Below are positions 7,728 through 16,620 of a stretch of DNA of 64,000 nt, in pieces. A program made the translations under genes and the position numbers. The notes beneath the pieces are model-generated. The model was not told the DNA's origin. It saw only the letters and a program-made list of their open reading frames with translations, and did no database searches. The DNA is from Bosea sp. Tri-49. GTDB taxonomy: Bacteria; Pseudomonadota; Alphaproteobacteria; Rhizobiales; Beijerinckiaceae. The stretch spans positions 2,790,001-2,854,000 of the forward strand of contig NZ_CP017946.1 of the NCBI RefSeq assembly GCF_003952665.1. The letters run 5' to 3'. Position 1 is the stretch's first letter, and every line of letters starts with the position of its first letter.

Positions 7728-8714
7728 TCAGCCGCGCAGCATCTGCATCGGCGCTGGGTAGTATCGGAAACCATCGCCGGCCTTGGCAAGGTTGCCGAAG
7801 CCCGGCCAGGCGAAGTGATAGGACATCACCGGCGTCTTCTGCTCGGCCAGCATGGTGAGCAGCTTCACCCGCGACTGCACCGACTGCTTGGGATCGTAGT
7901 CATAGGCGAATTCGACCCGCGGATTCTCGGTCAGCAGCACCGGGTGATGGGTCAAATCGCCGAGGAAGGTGAACGACTTTCCGCCCGAGGAGACGTTGAA
8001 GATGGTGTGGCCGGGGCTGTGCCCCGGCGCCGAGATCGCGGTGATGCCCGGCAGGAACTCCTGCCCGTCCTTGAAGAAGACGATGCGGTCGCGCACCGGC
8101 CTTAAGTTGGCGCGGGCATGCTCGCCGAAGGCCTTGAACGGTGTGCCGAGCCTGGCATCCTCGAGCCAGTAATCATGGTCGACCTGGCTGATATAGATCT
8201 GCGCGTTCGGGAAGTTCGGCTTGCCCTCGGCCGAGCAGATGCCGCCGGTATGGTCGATATGGGCGTGGCTGCAGACGATGGCGTCGATCGCGGCCGGGTC
8301 GATGCCGGCTTCCTGCATGCTCTTGAGCAGCCGACCGGTCGTCGGGCCAAAAGCCTTGGAGAAGCCCATGCCGGTGTCGAACATCACCAGCCGGTCGCCG
8401 AAATTGACGATCGGGATGTTCTGCTCGAGCACGACATTGTCCTTAGGCAGGAAGTTCGTCTCGAGCAGGCCGTAGACCTGTTCCTTCGGCAGGCCGAGGA
8501 AGCTGGAGCCGGGATCGCCGAGCGGCAGCGGCCCATCGGAAACGACCGTCACCTCGGCCTGGCCAAGCGCGAAACGGTAGTAATAGGGCACCTGGCTGTT
8601 CGCGAGTGGAGCCTTGGCGGAAGCGCTGCCCGGCAAGGCCGCACCGGCGGCGAGCGCTGCCGCGCCGGAGAGGAAGCTTCGGCGGCTGGTGGGTGGAATG
8701 AGCAGCTTCGACAT
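7728..8714 (-). CDS. Tat-exported MBL-fold metallo-hydrolase
   Basis: This 328-residue protein of the metallo-beta-lactamase fold carries the zinc motif HAHIDH (SHAHIDHTGG), a downstream PGHSPGH His and GDLTHH. The N-terminus has a Tat signal (SRRSFLSGAAA then a hydrophobic stretch ending ASA), so it acts in the periplasm. The substrate cannot be read from the sequence; family members include lactonases and other hydrolases. The start at 8714 follows a GGAGG site. The frame stays open upstream through the LysR gene, but that extension is not credible. It is divergent from the LysR regulator at 8922, a classical regulator-target arrangement. Confidence 0.85.
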   Translation of the reverse strand: MSKLLIPPTSRRSFLSGAAALAAGAALPGSASAKAPLANSQVPYYYRFALGQAEVTVVSDGPLPLGDPGSSFLGLPKEQVYGLLETNFLPKDNVVLEQNIPIVNFGDRLVMFDTGMGFSKAFGPTTGRLLKSMQEAGIDPAAIDAIVCSHAHIDHTGGICSAEGKPNFPNAQIYISQVDHDYWLEDARLGTPFKAFGEHARANLRPVRDRIVFFKDGQEFLPGITAISAPGHSPGHTIFNVSSGGKSFTFLGDLTHHPVLLTENPRVEFAYDYDPKQSVQSRVKLLTMLAEQKTPVMSYHFAWPGFGNLAKAGDGFRYYPAPMQMLRG

Positions 8715-8836
8715 GGCGTTCCTCCGGGACAAAAGGGAGCGGCGTCGGGCGCCGTCTTCTTCGCGCGGGAGGCCTGACGTTCCCGTCAGGCCTTGCCGGG
8801 AGGGGAAAGATGCACGCCTGCGGAGTGGACGGCCAA

Positions 8837-8864
8837 TAAGGCTTAGCTCTAGTCTGCATAAGCG
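8837..8864. promoter_or_regulatory. Possible LysR binding region between divergent genes
   Basis: The 207-bp gap between the hydrolase and LysR genes contains overlapping TAAG/CTTA half-sites: TAAGGCTTA, then CTTA with TAAG about 13 bp further on. LysR regulators often bind interrupted dyads of this kind upstream of their own gene. The match is short and could be chance. Confidence 0.25.
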
Positions 8865-8921
8865 AAAGCTGCCGCCCTGCGGGACGGCGGCGAAACAGAA
8901 GAATCGGGGGATCAGGCGGCG

Positions 8922-9884
8922 ATGGATCTGCGCCAGTTGCGCTATTTCACGGCCATCGTCGAACAGGGCTCGTTCTCCAAGGCAGCACTCAAGCTCAGGG
9001 TGGCGCAGCCGGCGCTGAGCCAGCATCTGCGCCATATGGAGGACGAGCTCGGCGTCGCCCTGCTGCACCGCGGCACCCGCGGCGTCCAGCCGACCGAGGC
9101 GGGCGAGCGCCTGCTCACGAAAGCCCGCATCATCCTCGCCGAGTTCGCCGAACTGCGCGACAGCGTGCGCGGCGAGCAGGCGGCGCCGGCCGGTGAGGTC
9201 CGCATCGGCCTGCCCGGCACGGTCAGCGAGCAGTTCAGCGTGCCGCTGATCGAGGCGACGCAGGAGCGCTATCCGGATGTGCGTATCCGCATCGCCGAGG
9301 CGATGAGCGGCTTCGTGCTCGACTGGCTGCGCAAGGGCGAGGTCGATCTTGCGGTGATCTACTCGACCTCGGACCCGAAGGGCCTCGGCATCCACCACAT
9401 CCTGACCGAGGAGCTTTGCCTGTTCGGCGTGCCGGTGCTGACGGCGCTCGAAACTCCGCCCGGCAAGGCGGTGACGCTGACGCAAGCCGCCGGGCTCGAC
9501 CTGATCCTGCCCGGGCCGGGCCATGGCCTGCGCGACCAGATCGACGAGGCTGCGGCCGGCATCAACGCCACCGTTCATGCCGCGGTCGAGATCGAATCCT
9601 ATGCGCAGATCAAGCGCCTGGCCGAACGCGGCCTCGGTTATGGCATCCTGCCGCGCATGGCGGTCAGGGCACAGGAGAAGGCCGGGATCTTCCGGACCTG
9701 GCCGATCGAAGAGCCCTCGCTCTATCGCAAGGTCTATCTCGCCTATTCGACCGAGCGGCCGATGACGGCCGCGGCCCGCGCCATCGGCCAGCTCTCCTGG
9801 GAGATCCTGCGCGGCCTCGTCACCGAGGAGAGCTGGACCGCGACGCTTGGCGACGAGAGCGATCCGCCGGCCTTATACGGCTGA
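8922..9884 (+). CDS. LysR-family transcriptional regulator
   Basis: This 320-residue regulator has an N-terminal winged helix-turn-helix (residues 1-60: LRQLRYFTAIVEQGSF, then AQPALSQHLRHMEDELG) and a C-terminal LysR substrate-binding domain from about residue 90. It is transcribed away from the MBL-fold hydrolase gene, its likely target, and an alcohol dehydrogenase gene follows 73 bp downstream on the same strand. It is also the regulator nearest to the quinate/shikimate operon, so control of that operon is possible but not shown by the sequence. The inducer is unknown. Confidence 0.92.
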   Translation: MDLRQLRYFTAIVEQGSFSKAALKLRVAQPALSQHLRHMEDELGVALLHRGTRGVQPTEAGERLLTKARIILAEFAELRDSVRGEQAAPAGEVRIGLPGTVSEQFSVPLIEATQERYPDVRIRIAEAMSGFVLDWLRKGEVDLAVIYSTSDPKGLGIHHILTEELCLFGVPVLTALETPPGKAVTLTQAAGLDLILPGPGHGLRDQIDEAAAGINATVHAAVEIESYAQIKRLAERGLGYGILPRMAVRAQEKAGIFRTWPIEEPSLYRKVYLAYSTERPMTAAARAIGQLSWEILRGLVTEESWTATLGDESDPPALYG

Positions 9885-9957
9885 TCGGGATTTCGTCTTT
9901 GACAGGCGGCGCGGCGAGCCGAACACTTGCCCGCAAATCAGCTCACGAGGATACGCC

Positions 9958-11082
9958 TTGAAGACCCGCGCCGCCGTCCTGCACGCCAGCCCCGTCACCG
10001 CGCCCTATGCGCAGTCGAAGCCGCTCCTGATCGAGGAGGTCGAGCTCGCGCCGCCCAGCATGGGCGAGGTGCTGGTCAGGGTCCGCGCCGCGGGTCTCTG
10101 CCATTCCGATCTTTCGGTGATCGACGGCAACCGGCCGCGCCCAGTGCCGATGGTGCTCGGCCATGAAGCCGCCGGCGAGGTCGAGGAGGTCGGCCCCGGC
10201 GTCACCGACCTCAGGAAGGGCGACCGCGTCGTCATGGTCTTCGTCCCTTCCTGCGGCCATTGCGCGCCGTGCAGCGAAGGGCGCCCTGCTTTGTGCGAGC
10301 CCGGCAATGCCGCCAATGGCGTCGGCGAGCTGATGGCGGGCGGGCGCCGGCTATCACAGAACGGCAAGCCGGTGCACCACCATGTCGGCGTCTCCGCCTT
10401 CGCCGAGCATGCGGTGATGTCGCGCCATTCGCTGGTGAAGATCGAGGCCGACATCCCGCACGAGATCGCGGCGCTGTTCGGCTGCGCTGTACTCACCGGC
10501 GTCGGTGCCGCGGTGAACACGGCGAAGGTGCGGGCTGGTGAAACAGTCGCTGTCGTCGGTCTCGGCGGCGTTGGCCTCTCCGCTTTGCTCGGGGCCGCCG
10601 CCTGTGGCGCCGCCCGTGTCATCGCGGTCGACCTGTCGGACGAGAAGCTCCGGATCGCTCGCGAGCTCGGCGCGACCGACACCTTCAACGCAGGCGCGCC
10701 CGATGTGGTCGAGGCGATCCGCGCCACGACCAAGGGCGGCGTCGACCACGGATTGGAGATGGCCGGCTCGGTGAAGGCGCTGGAGCTCGCCTATCAGGTT
10801 ACGCGTCGCGGCGGCACGACGACCACCGCCGGCCTCGCCAACCCTGCCCACACCATGGCGCTGGCGCCGGTCCGCCTCGTCGGCGAGGAGCGGACGCTGA
10901 AGGGCTCCTATGTCGGCTCCTGCATCCCGGTGCGCGATATCCCGCGCTTCATCGACCTTTACCAACGCGGCCGGATGCCGGTCGACAAGCTCTGGACCAG
11001 CTCGAGCCCGCTCGAAGGCATCAATGAAGGCTTCGACGCGCTGAACGAGGGCCGGACGATCCGGCACGTCATCCAGATGTAG
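9958..11082 (+). CDS. Zinc-dependent alcohol dehydrogenase (MDR family)
   Basis: This 374-residue medium-chain NAD(P)-dependent dehydrogenase has catalytic zinc ligands Cys48 (GLCHSDL) and His69-Glu70 (LGHEAAG). A full structural-zinc set follows in CGHCAPCSEGRPALC, and the nucleotide-binding motif is GLGGVGLSAL. It resembles class III-like alcohol dehydrogenases. The best start is a TTG at 9958, with CACGAGG about 7 bp upstream and homology beginning at once; an ATG at 9847 would overlap the LysR gene. The substrate is unknown. Confidence 0.87.
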   Translation: MKTRAAVLHASPVTAPYAQSKPLLIEEVELAPPSMGEVLVRVRAAGLCHSDLSVIDGNRPRPVPMVLGHEAAGEVEEVGPGVTDLRKGDRVVMVFVPSCGHCAPCSEGRPALCEPGNAANGVGELMAGGRRLSQNGKPVHHHVGVSAFAEHAVMSRHSLVKIEADIPHEIAALFGCAVLTGVGAAVNTAKVRAGETVAVVGLGGVGLSALLGAAACGAARVIAVDLSDEKLRIARELGATDTFNAGAPDVVEAIRATTKGGVDHGLEMAGSVKALELAYQVTRRGGTTTTAGLANPAHTMALAPVRLVGEERTLKGSYVGSCIPVRDIPRFIDLYQRGRMPVDKLWTSSSPLEGINEGFDALNEGRTIRHVIQM

Positions 11083-11085
11083 GGC

Positions 11086-12279
11086 TCAGGCTGCGGGCTG
11101 GTCGCTCACCACTGCAGCATGAGGCGCGAGCGCGGCGGCGAGCGCCGCCACCAGCATCAGCGCGACCGCCAATCCGGCAAGTGCCGGAAAGCCGGCGCTG
11201 GCATAGAGCGGCCCGAAGCCGGTCGTCCCGGCGAAGAGCGCGAGATAGGTCACGCTGCTGTTGAGGCCCATGATCGCGCCGCGGCGGGAGGGATCGAGCG
11301 CACCCAGCCGGAGGATCAGAACGTTCAGCCCGGCATGGTTGGCCATGCCCCAGAAGAACACCACGGCAAGCAGTGCGGGATAGGACGCAGCAACCAGGCT
11401 CATCACCAGGTAGACGCCGCCGACCACGGCGAAGAACACCGGCAGCAGGCGGGCCGGACCGAGGCGGTCGATCCAGCGGTCTAGGAAGGTCGTCGCCCCG
11501 AAGCCGAGGCCGTAACACAGAGCGAGCAAGCCACCGGCGCTGACCGGCAGGCCGAGCCCGCGATGCAGATGGTCGCCGACATAGGCGTAGACGCCATAGA
11601 ACGAGGCCATGAAGGCAGCGCAGGCGAGCAGCAGCGGCGCGATGCCGGGAACGCGCAGGGCCGAGAGCGGCGACGGCGCGGCGCGGCCGGTCACGGTGCC
11701 GGCGGCGGTCAGCTTCGTGGTTCCGGCCATGGCGGCGAGACCAGCGACGACGACAATGGCGTAGACCATGCGCCAGCCCAGGAGGTCGGCGATCACAGCC
11801 GAGAGCGAGACGCCGGCGACCATGCTCAGCGTCCAGCCGAACAGGACGATGCCGAGCGTGTCACTCTCCCGGCCGGCAGGCGCCGCTAGCGCAGCGAGCG
11901 TATAGATCGACGGCAGTGCGAGACCCGCTGCAATCCCCGCCAGCAACTGCGCGCCGACGAAGGCCGGCAGAACCGGCGCCGCCCCGCTCGCCGCAAGCGC
12001 AGCGAGGAAAGCAAGCAGGGCATAGCGCAGCATGCGGCCCGCGCCGAAGCGGTCGATCAAGCCGGCGAGCAGCAAGGCGCTCGCTGCCGTGCCGATGCCG
12101 AAGGCGGCGGAGGCCATCATCACCGCCGGCACGCCGACGGCGAAGCTCTCCGCCACGCGCGGCGCGATCGGCCCCAGCGCTAAAGAGTTCGCCCCGACGA
12201 GCCCGATGCACAGGCAGAGCGCATAGGCTGCCGAGGGAATCCGGAGCGTTTCCGACATTGTTTGATTTTCATTCGTCAT
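11086..12279 (-). CDS. MFS transporter
   Basis: This protein of up to 397 residues has twelve predicted membrane segments and a major facilitator loop after TM2 (LLAGLIDRFGAGRMLR), repeated in the C-half as LDRWIDRLGPARLL. It resembles drug/metabolite exporters of the DHA1/AraJ type; the substrate is unknown. The ATG at 12279 lies inside an operator-like dyad and lacks a ribosome site, so the internal ATG at 12258 (MSETLRIP) may be the true start. It is divergent from an AsnC/Lrp regulator, which likely controls it. Confidence 0.85.
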   Translation of the reverse strand: MTNENQTMSETLRIPSAAYALCLCIGLVGANSLALGPIAPRVAESFAVGVPAVMMASAAFGIGTAASALLLAGLIDRFGAGRMLRYALLAFLAALAASGAAPVLPAFVGAQLLAGIAAGLALPSIYTLAALAAPAGRESDTLGIVLFGWTLSMVAGVSLSAVIADLLGWRMVYAIVVVAGLAAMAGTTKLTAAGTVTGRAAPSPLSALRVPGIAPLLLACAAFMASFYGVYAYVGDHLHRGLGLPVSAGGLLALCYGLGFGATTFLDRWIDRLGPARLLPVFFAVVGGVYLVMSLVAASYPALLAVVFFWGMANHAGLNVLILRLGALDPSRRGAIMGLNSSVTYLALFAGTTGFGPLYASAGFPALAGLAVALMLVAALAAALAPHAAVVSDQPAA

Positions 12280-12302
12280 TTCGACAGAATGACCGAATGA
12301 AA
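12267..12302. promoter_or_regulatory. Operator-like dyad between the MFS and AsnC genes
   Basis: TTTCATTCGTCATT (12267-12280) is mirrored by AATGACCGAATGAAA (12288-12302) around a 7-nt centre; the arms match with a single inserted base. It lies in the 48-bp divergent gap, where an autoregulating AsnC/Lrp protein would bind and repress or activate both genes. The left arm overlaps the upstream candidate start of the transporter. Confidence 0.6.
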
Positions 12303-12327
12303 TTCTGGATCAATCGGAGATCAACGA

Positions 12328-12888
12328 ATGCTTGAAAAAACAGATGGCGTTCGGCGCAGCCGCGGGTCCGAGCGTGAACTCGATGCGATGGACCGAAAGC
12401 TGTTAGGCGTTCTGGTCGAGGATGCGACGATCAGCTACGCCGATCTCGGCGAACGCGTCGGCCTGTCGCCGCCGGCGGCACATGAGCGGGTCAAGCGGCT
12501 GCGGCGCTGCGGCGCGATCAAACGGGTCGCGGCGCTGATCGAGCCGGAGGCGACCGGCAAGACATTGCTCGCCTTCGTCCATGTCGACACCACCGGCTGG
12601 GGCAAGACGACGACGCTGCTGGCGATCGAGGCCCATCCCGAAGTCGAGGAGATCCATTCGGTCGCCGGCGACACCTGCATGATGCTGAAGGTGCGCACGC
12701 AGAGCACCCATGCGCTCGAAGGCCTGCTGGCCAAGATCTACGATGTGCCCGGTGTCACGGCGACGCGCAGCTATGTCGTGCTCTCGACCTATCTGGAGCG
12801 GCCAGTCCAGCCGGGCATCACCGGCGAATGGCCGGGACGCGTCAAGGACCCGCGAACGCTGCCCGTCAGCCAAACAGCCCGGGATTGA
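12328..12888 (+). CDS. AsnC/Lrp-family transcriptional regulator
   Basis: This 186-residue protein has an N-terminal helix-turn-helix at about residues 20-70 (ISYADLGERVGLSPPAAHERVKRL) and a RAM/AsnC ligand-binding domain to about residue 150 (VEEIHSVAGDTCMML). It is somewhat longer than typical Lrp proteins because of a charged N-terminal lead and a C-terminal tail. CGGAG precedes the ATG. It is divergent from an MFS transporter gene across a dyad-bearing gap, suggesting control of export of an amino acid-like effector. Its 3' end overlaps the convergent methyltransferase gene by 23 bp. Confidence 0.9.
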   Translation: MLEKTDGVRRSRGSERELDAMDRKLLGVLVEDATISYADLGERVGLSPPAAHERVKRLRRCGAIKRVAALIEPEATGKTLLAFVHVDTTGWGKTTTLLAIEAHPEVEEIHSVAGDTCMMLKVRTQSTHALEGLLAKIYDVPGVTATRSYVVLSTYLERPVQPGITGEWPGRVKDPRTLPVSQTARD

Positions 12889-13594
12889 CAGATGGCTTCG
12901 GCCCGACCGGCACCTTGAGATGATGCAGCCTGATTGGCTGATGCAGGACGTAGCCACCGTCCTCATGCTCCGACAGCGCCTCGAAACGCGCCAGCAGCTT
13001 GCCGCGCGCCGCCTCTGCCCGCTCTTCCCGCGAGGGGTCGGCCGCGACGGCGCGCGCCATGAAGGCGGCCGCATCGGGAAACGTCTCGATGCGATCATAT
13101 TCGATCCGCCGGCTCTCACTGACGATGCCGCGGCGCATCGCGCGGACGATCGCATCCTGTGCCGCGTGCCTCACCTCGGTCTCGTCCTCGATCAGGCGCA
13201 AGGCATCGAAGAAGGAGCCTTCCGACAAGGGCTCGATGACGACGACACTGCCGCCCCTGCCGACGACGCGTGCCGCCTCCTCCAGCGCCAGCAGCATGTC
13301 CGGCACCGGGACATGATGCAGGCTGTTAAGAAAGATCGCGGCGTGCATGCTGGCATCGCCCCAGGGCAAGAGCTGTGCGCAGCCGTGTTTCAGCGCCGCC
13401 TTGGGCACGCGTTGTTGTGCGACCTCCAGCATCGCCTCGTCCGGATCAAGGCCGACGACGCTGGCGCCACGCTCGGTCAGCGCCTGCAGCAGGTTGCCCC
13501 TGCCGCAGCCGATGTCGAGGATGCGCCGGCCCGGCAAGGGCGCGAGTAGCTTCTCCAGAATCTCGACGGTATCGCCTGCCGGCCGCATGCCCAT
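12866..13594 (-). CDS. Class I SAM-dependent methyltransferase
   Basis: This 242-residue protein has SAM motif I ILDIGCGRG near residue 25, an acidic residue after strand 2 (GLDPDEAML) and a Methyltransf_11-type core (FLNSLHHVPV). The substrate cannot be inferred. It lies on the minus strand downstream of the aldehyde dehydrogenase gene (105-bp gap) and converges with the AsnC gene, overlapping its last codons. No good ribosome site is visible, so the start is less certain. Confidence 0.8.
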   Translation of the reverse strand: MGMRPAGDTVEILEKLLAPLPGRRILDIGCGRGNLLQALTERGASVVGLDPDEAMLEVAQQRVPKAALKHGCAQLLPWGDASMHAAIFLNSLHHVPVPDMLLALEEAARVVGRGGSVVVIEPLSEGSFFDALRLIEDETEVRHAAQDAIVRAMRRGIVSESRRIEYDRIETFPDAAAFMARAVAADPSREERAEAARGKLLARFEALSEHEDGGYVLHQPIRLHHLKVPVGPKPSVNPGLFG

Positions 13595-13699
13595 GACAAA
13601 TCATTGGTTGCGCCCGCTGCCGGGCGCAAGACCCATTCCCCTGCGATCCAAAGCTACTCCGTTCGAATAGCAACCTGGCCGCGATCTACTCGTTCCACT

Positions 13700-15133
13700 T
13701 CACCCGTGCTTGTGCACGATCGTCTTGGCGACGGCGAACTCCTCCAGCGCCATGAAGCCCTTCTCGCGGCCATGGCCGCTCCTGCCGGTGCCGCCGAAGG
13801 GCAGTTCGATGCCGCCGCCGGCGCCATAGCCGTTGATGAAGACCTGCCCGGCCCTGACCCGCTTGGCGACACGCTGCTGGCGCCCGCCATTGTTGGTCCA
13901 GACACCGGCGACGAGGCCGTAGGCGGTGGAATTGGCGAGCTTCACCGCATCCTCCTCATCATCGAAGGCGAAGGCGGCGAGCACCGGCCCGAACACCTCC
14001 TCCTGCTCCAGCCGGTTGCCGCGCGGCACCTGACCGAACAGGGTCGGCGTCACATAGAAGCCGCCATTGGGCACGCCCTGGGCGATCGCACCTTCGGCGA
14101 GGACCGGGATGCCCTGCTCGCGGGCCTGGTCGACGAAGCTCTGCACCCGGCCACGCTGCTTGGCGTTGATCACCGGGCCGCAGTCGAGGTCCATCTCGGG
14201 TGTGCCGGCGCGCAGCTTGGCGAACTGCCTGGCGACGGCGCCGACGAAGTCATCATAGATATTCTTCTGCACCAGCACGCGGCTGCCGGCCGAGCAGGTC
14301 TGGCCGGTGTTCTGGACGATCGCCTTGCAGACGATCGGCACGGCCGCGTCGAAATCGGCGTCGTCGAAGACGATCTGCGGCGACTTGCCGCCGAGTTCGA
14401 GCGTGCAGGTGATGAAGTTGTCGGCGCAGGCTTTCTGGATGATCTGGCCGACCTGGGGCGAGCCGGTGAAGGAGATGAAGCCGACGCCGGGATTGCGGCA
14501 GAGCGCTTCGCCCGCCTCATGGCCGCGGCCGGTGACGATGTTGATCGCGCCGTCGGGAAAGCCGACCTCGCTGGCGAGCTCGGCGAGGCGCAGCGCCGTC
14601 TGGCAGGCGTCCTCGGCCGGCTTCAGCACCACGGCATTGCCCATGGCCAGCGAAGCGGTGAGCGAGCGGCCGAACATCTGCGCCGGGTAGTTCCAGGGCA
14701 GGATATGGCCGGTGACGCCATAGGGCTCGTGCACGACGTTGACGCTGTAGCCGTTGAGAAACGGGATGATGTGGCCATGCACCTTGTCGGCGGCGCCACC
14801 ATAGAACTCGAAATAGCGCACCGTCGCCTCGATATCGGCCCTGGCCTGCGCCATCGGCTTGCCGGTGTCCTGCGCCTCAATCCGCGCCAGCTCCTCGAAA
14901 TGATCCTGGACCTTGAGGGCGAGCTTGGAGATCAGGCGACCGCGCTCGGCGGCGGTGAGCCTGCCCCAGGCGCCCTCATAAGCGGCGCGGGCCGCTCGCA
15001 CTGCATCGTCGATATCCTCGGCAGTGCCGCAGGCGATCCGGGTGAACTCCTCGCCGGTCGCCGGTGCGAGCACCGCCATGGTCTCGCCGGTGCGGCCGGC
15101 GACATGCCGGCCGTTGATGAAGTGCTGGGTCAT
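13700..15133 (-). CDS. NAD(P)-dependent aldehyde dehydrogenase
   Basis: This 477-residue enzyme of the ALDH superfamily oxidises an aldehyde to a carboxylic acid. Catalytic Cys280 (NTGQTCSAG), general-base Glu246 (LELGGKS) and Asn148 (LPWNYP) are all present, with the coenzyme motif FTGSPQVG. It resembles betaine/gamma-aminobutyraldehyde-type members; the exact substrate is open. GGAG precedes the ATG. It lies 38 bp downstream of livF of the second Liv operon on the same strand, so it is probably co-transcribed and acts on the imported compound or a product of it. Confidence 0.9.
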   Translation of the reverse strand: MTQHFINGRHVAGRTGETMAVLAPATGEEFTRIACGTAEDIDDAVRAARAAYEGAWGRLTAAERGRLISKLALKVQDHFEELARIEAQDTGKPMAQARADIEATVRYFEFYGGAADKVHGHIIPFLNGYSVNVVHEPYGVTGHILPWNYPAQMFGRSLTASLAMGNAVVLKPAEDACQTALRLAELASEVGFPDGAINIVTGRGHEAGEALCRNPGVGFISFTGSPQVGQIIQKACADNFITCTLELGGKSPQIVFDDADFDAAVPIVCKAIVQNTGQTCSAGSRVLVQKNIYDDFVGAVARQFAKLRAGTPEMDLDCGPVINAKQRGRVQSFVDQAREQGIPVLAEGAIAQGVPNGGFYVTPTLFGQVPRGNRLEQEEVFGPVLAAFAFDDEEDAVKLANSTAYGLVAGVWTNNGGRQQRVAKRVRAGQVFINGYGAGGGIELPFGGTGRSGHGREKGFMALEEFAVAKTIVHKHG

Positions 15134-15171
15134 GATGGTCTCCGTCTACGGCGATGCCGTCTCGTCTTGTC

Positions 15172-15867
15172 TCAATGCAGCCCGGCCGCGGCGAGCGAGC
15201 TTTCGGCCAACTGCGTTTCGCTGACCTCGCCGCGCTCGATCGCATAAGCGCGGCCAGCGAAGTTGCGCAGCAGACTGGGGTTGGATTCGGTGATCAGCAA
15301 GGCGATGTCGGGATGGCTGTCGCGCAGGGCGCGCAGGGCAGCGGCATAGCGGTTAGCCAGGACCGGGGCGAGACCCTGGAAGGGCTCGTCGAGCAGGATG
15401 ACGCGGCTGCCGACCATCAACGCCCGGGCGAGCGCCGCCATCTTGCCCTGCCCACCGGAGAGCCCCGCCGCCGGGCGCTGGCGCAGATCGGCGAGCTCGG
15501 GCAGCACGGCATAGATGCGCTCCAGCCGTCTTGCGATCTCGGCCTCGCCGAGCTTCATCACCTCGGCCGGCAGGCGGATATTCTCCTCGATGGTGAAGGT
15601 CGAGAACAGCCGGCGATCCTCCGGCGCATAGCCGATCCCAAGGCGCGGCCGCTCATGCGCCTTCACCGTATCGAGCGGCTTGCCGTCGAAGGCTATCGCG
15701 CCGCCGGTCACTGTCATGAAGCCCATGATGGCGCGCAGCAGGCTGGTCTTGCCGGCGCCGTTGCGGCCGATGAGAGCCACCGTCGCGCCTTCCTCCAGCG
15801 ACAGCGTGGCCCGGCGCAGCACCTGCACGCCTTCGATCTGCGCCGAGAGCTCCCTGATTTCCAGCAT
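15172..15867 (-). CDS. livF: Second Liv importer, ATPase (LivF family)
   Basis: This 231-residue nucleotide-binding subunit has Walker A GRNGAGKTS, signature LSGGQGKMAAL and Walker B VILLDEPFQGLAP. The Leu-Ala-Pro after Walker B fits the LivF branch. It follows livG by 3 bp. With livG, livM, livH and the binding protein upstream on the same strand, it completes a second, distinct Liv-type importer in the window. Confidence 0.92.
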   Translation of the reverse strand: MLEIRELSAQIEGVQVLRRATLSLEEGATVALIGRNGAGKTSLLRAIMGFMTVTGGAIAFDGKPLDTVKAHERPRLGIGYAPEDRRLFSTFTIEENIRLPAEVMKLGEAEIARRLERIYAVLPELADLRQRPAAGLSGGQGKMAALARALMVGSRVILLDEPFQGLAPVLANRYAAALRALRDSHPDIALLITESNPSLLRNFAGRAYAIERGEVSETQLAESSLAAAGLH

Positions 15868-15870
15868 GAG

Positions 15871-16620
15871 CTACACCCCCACCCCGATCACGGTCTCGCG
15901 CACCTGCGGATGGCTGAGAATCTCCTCCGGCGTGCCCTGATGGGCGATGCGCCCGCCGGTCCAGACCGCGACGCGATTGGCGTAGCGGGCGACCACATCC
16001 ATGTCGTGCTCGACGAAGACCGCCGTGGTGGCGCGGGCATCGAGCACCCGGGTCAGCGTATCCATCACTTGGAATTTCTCGGTCGAGGACACCCCGCTGG
16101 TCGGCTCGTCCATGAAGATCAGCTTCGGTTCGAACGCCAGTGCGACGGCGATGTCGATGAGTTTGCGCATGCCTTCCGGCAGTTCGCGGACGACGCGGTT
16201 GCCGGTCTCCTTCAGCCCGACCAGGTCGAGCAGCGCCCACATCTCCTCGGCTTTGGGGTGGCGCTGCATGGCGAGGAAGGGCGACCAGGAGCCCTCGCGC
16301 GCCGAGAGCGCCAGCAGCAGGTTCTCGATCACGGTGTTGTCGAGGAAGAGCTGCGGGATCTGGAAGGAGCGGCCGATGCCGAGGCGGGTGATCGCCTGCG
16401 GCGAGAGGCGCGTCACGTCCTGCCCGTTGAAGACCACTCGCCCGGATTGCGGCTTGAGATAGCCGGTGCAGAGGTTGATGAAGGTGGTCTTGCCGGCGCC
16501 GTTCGGGCCGATGATGGCGATGCGCTCGTTCACCGCGACCTTGAGCGAGGCGCCGTTCGCCGCCTGCACGCCGCCGAAGCGCAAATGGAGGTCGTCCGCC
16601 TCGAGGATGACGTCGCTCAT
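15871..16620 (-). CDS. livG: Second Liv importer, ATPase (LivG family)
   Basis: This 249-residue nucleotide-binding subunit has Walker A GPNGAGKTT, Walker B LIFMDEPTSGVS and His switch VEHDMD. The ABC signature is unusual: LPEGMRKLID in place of the common LSYGQ or LSGGQ, so the Ser-Gly-Gln core is replaced. I recall related importers with the same change, so it need not mean loss of activity. The start overlaps the livM stop (ATGA). Confidence 0.9.
   Translation of the reverse strand: MSDVILEADDLHLRFGGVQAANGASLKVAVNERIAIIGPNGAGKTTFINLCTGYLKPQSGRVVFNGQDVTRLSPQAITRLGIGRSFQIPQLFLDNTVIENLLLALSAREGSWSPFLAMQRHPKAEEMWALLDLVGLKETGNRVVRELPEGMRKLIDIAVALAFEPKLIFMDEPTSGVSSTEKFQVMDTLTRVLDARATTAVFVEHDMDVVARYANRVAVWTGGRIAHQGTPEEILSHPQVRETVIGVGV

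Noticed and set aside
7728..8714. Quorum-quenching lactonase assignment
   Set aside because: The HxHxDH motif is common to the whole fold and nothing specific to AHL lactonases could be established.
8715..9578. N-terminal extension of the MBL-fold hydrolase
   Set aside because: The Tat signal and GGAGG site mark the start at 8714; the extension runs antisense through the LysR gene.
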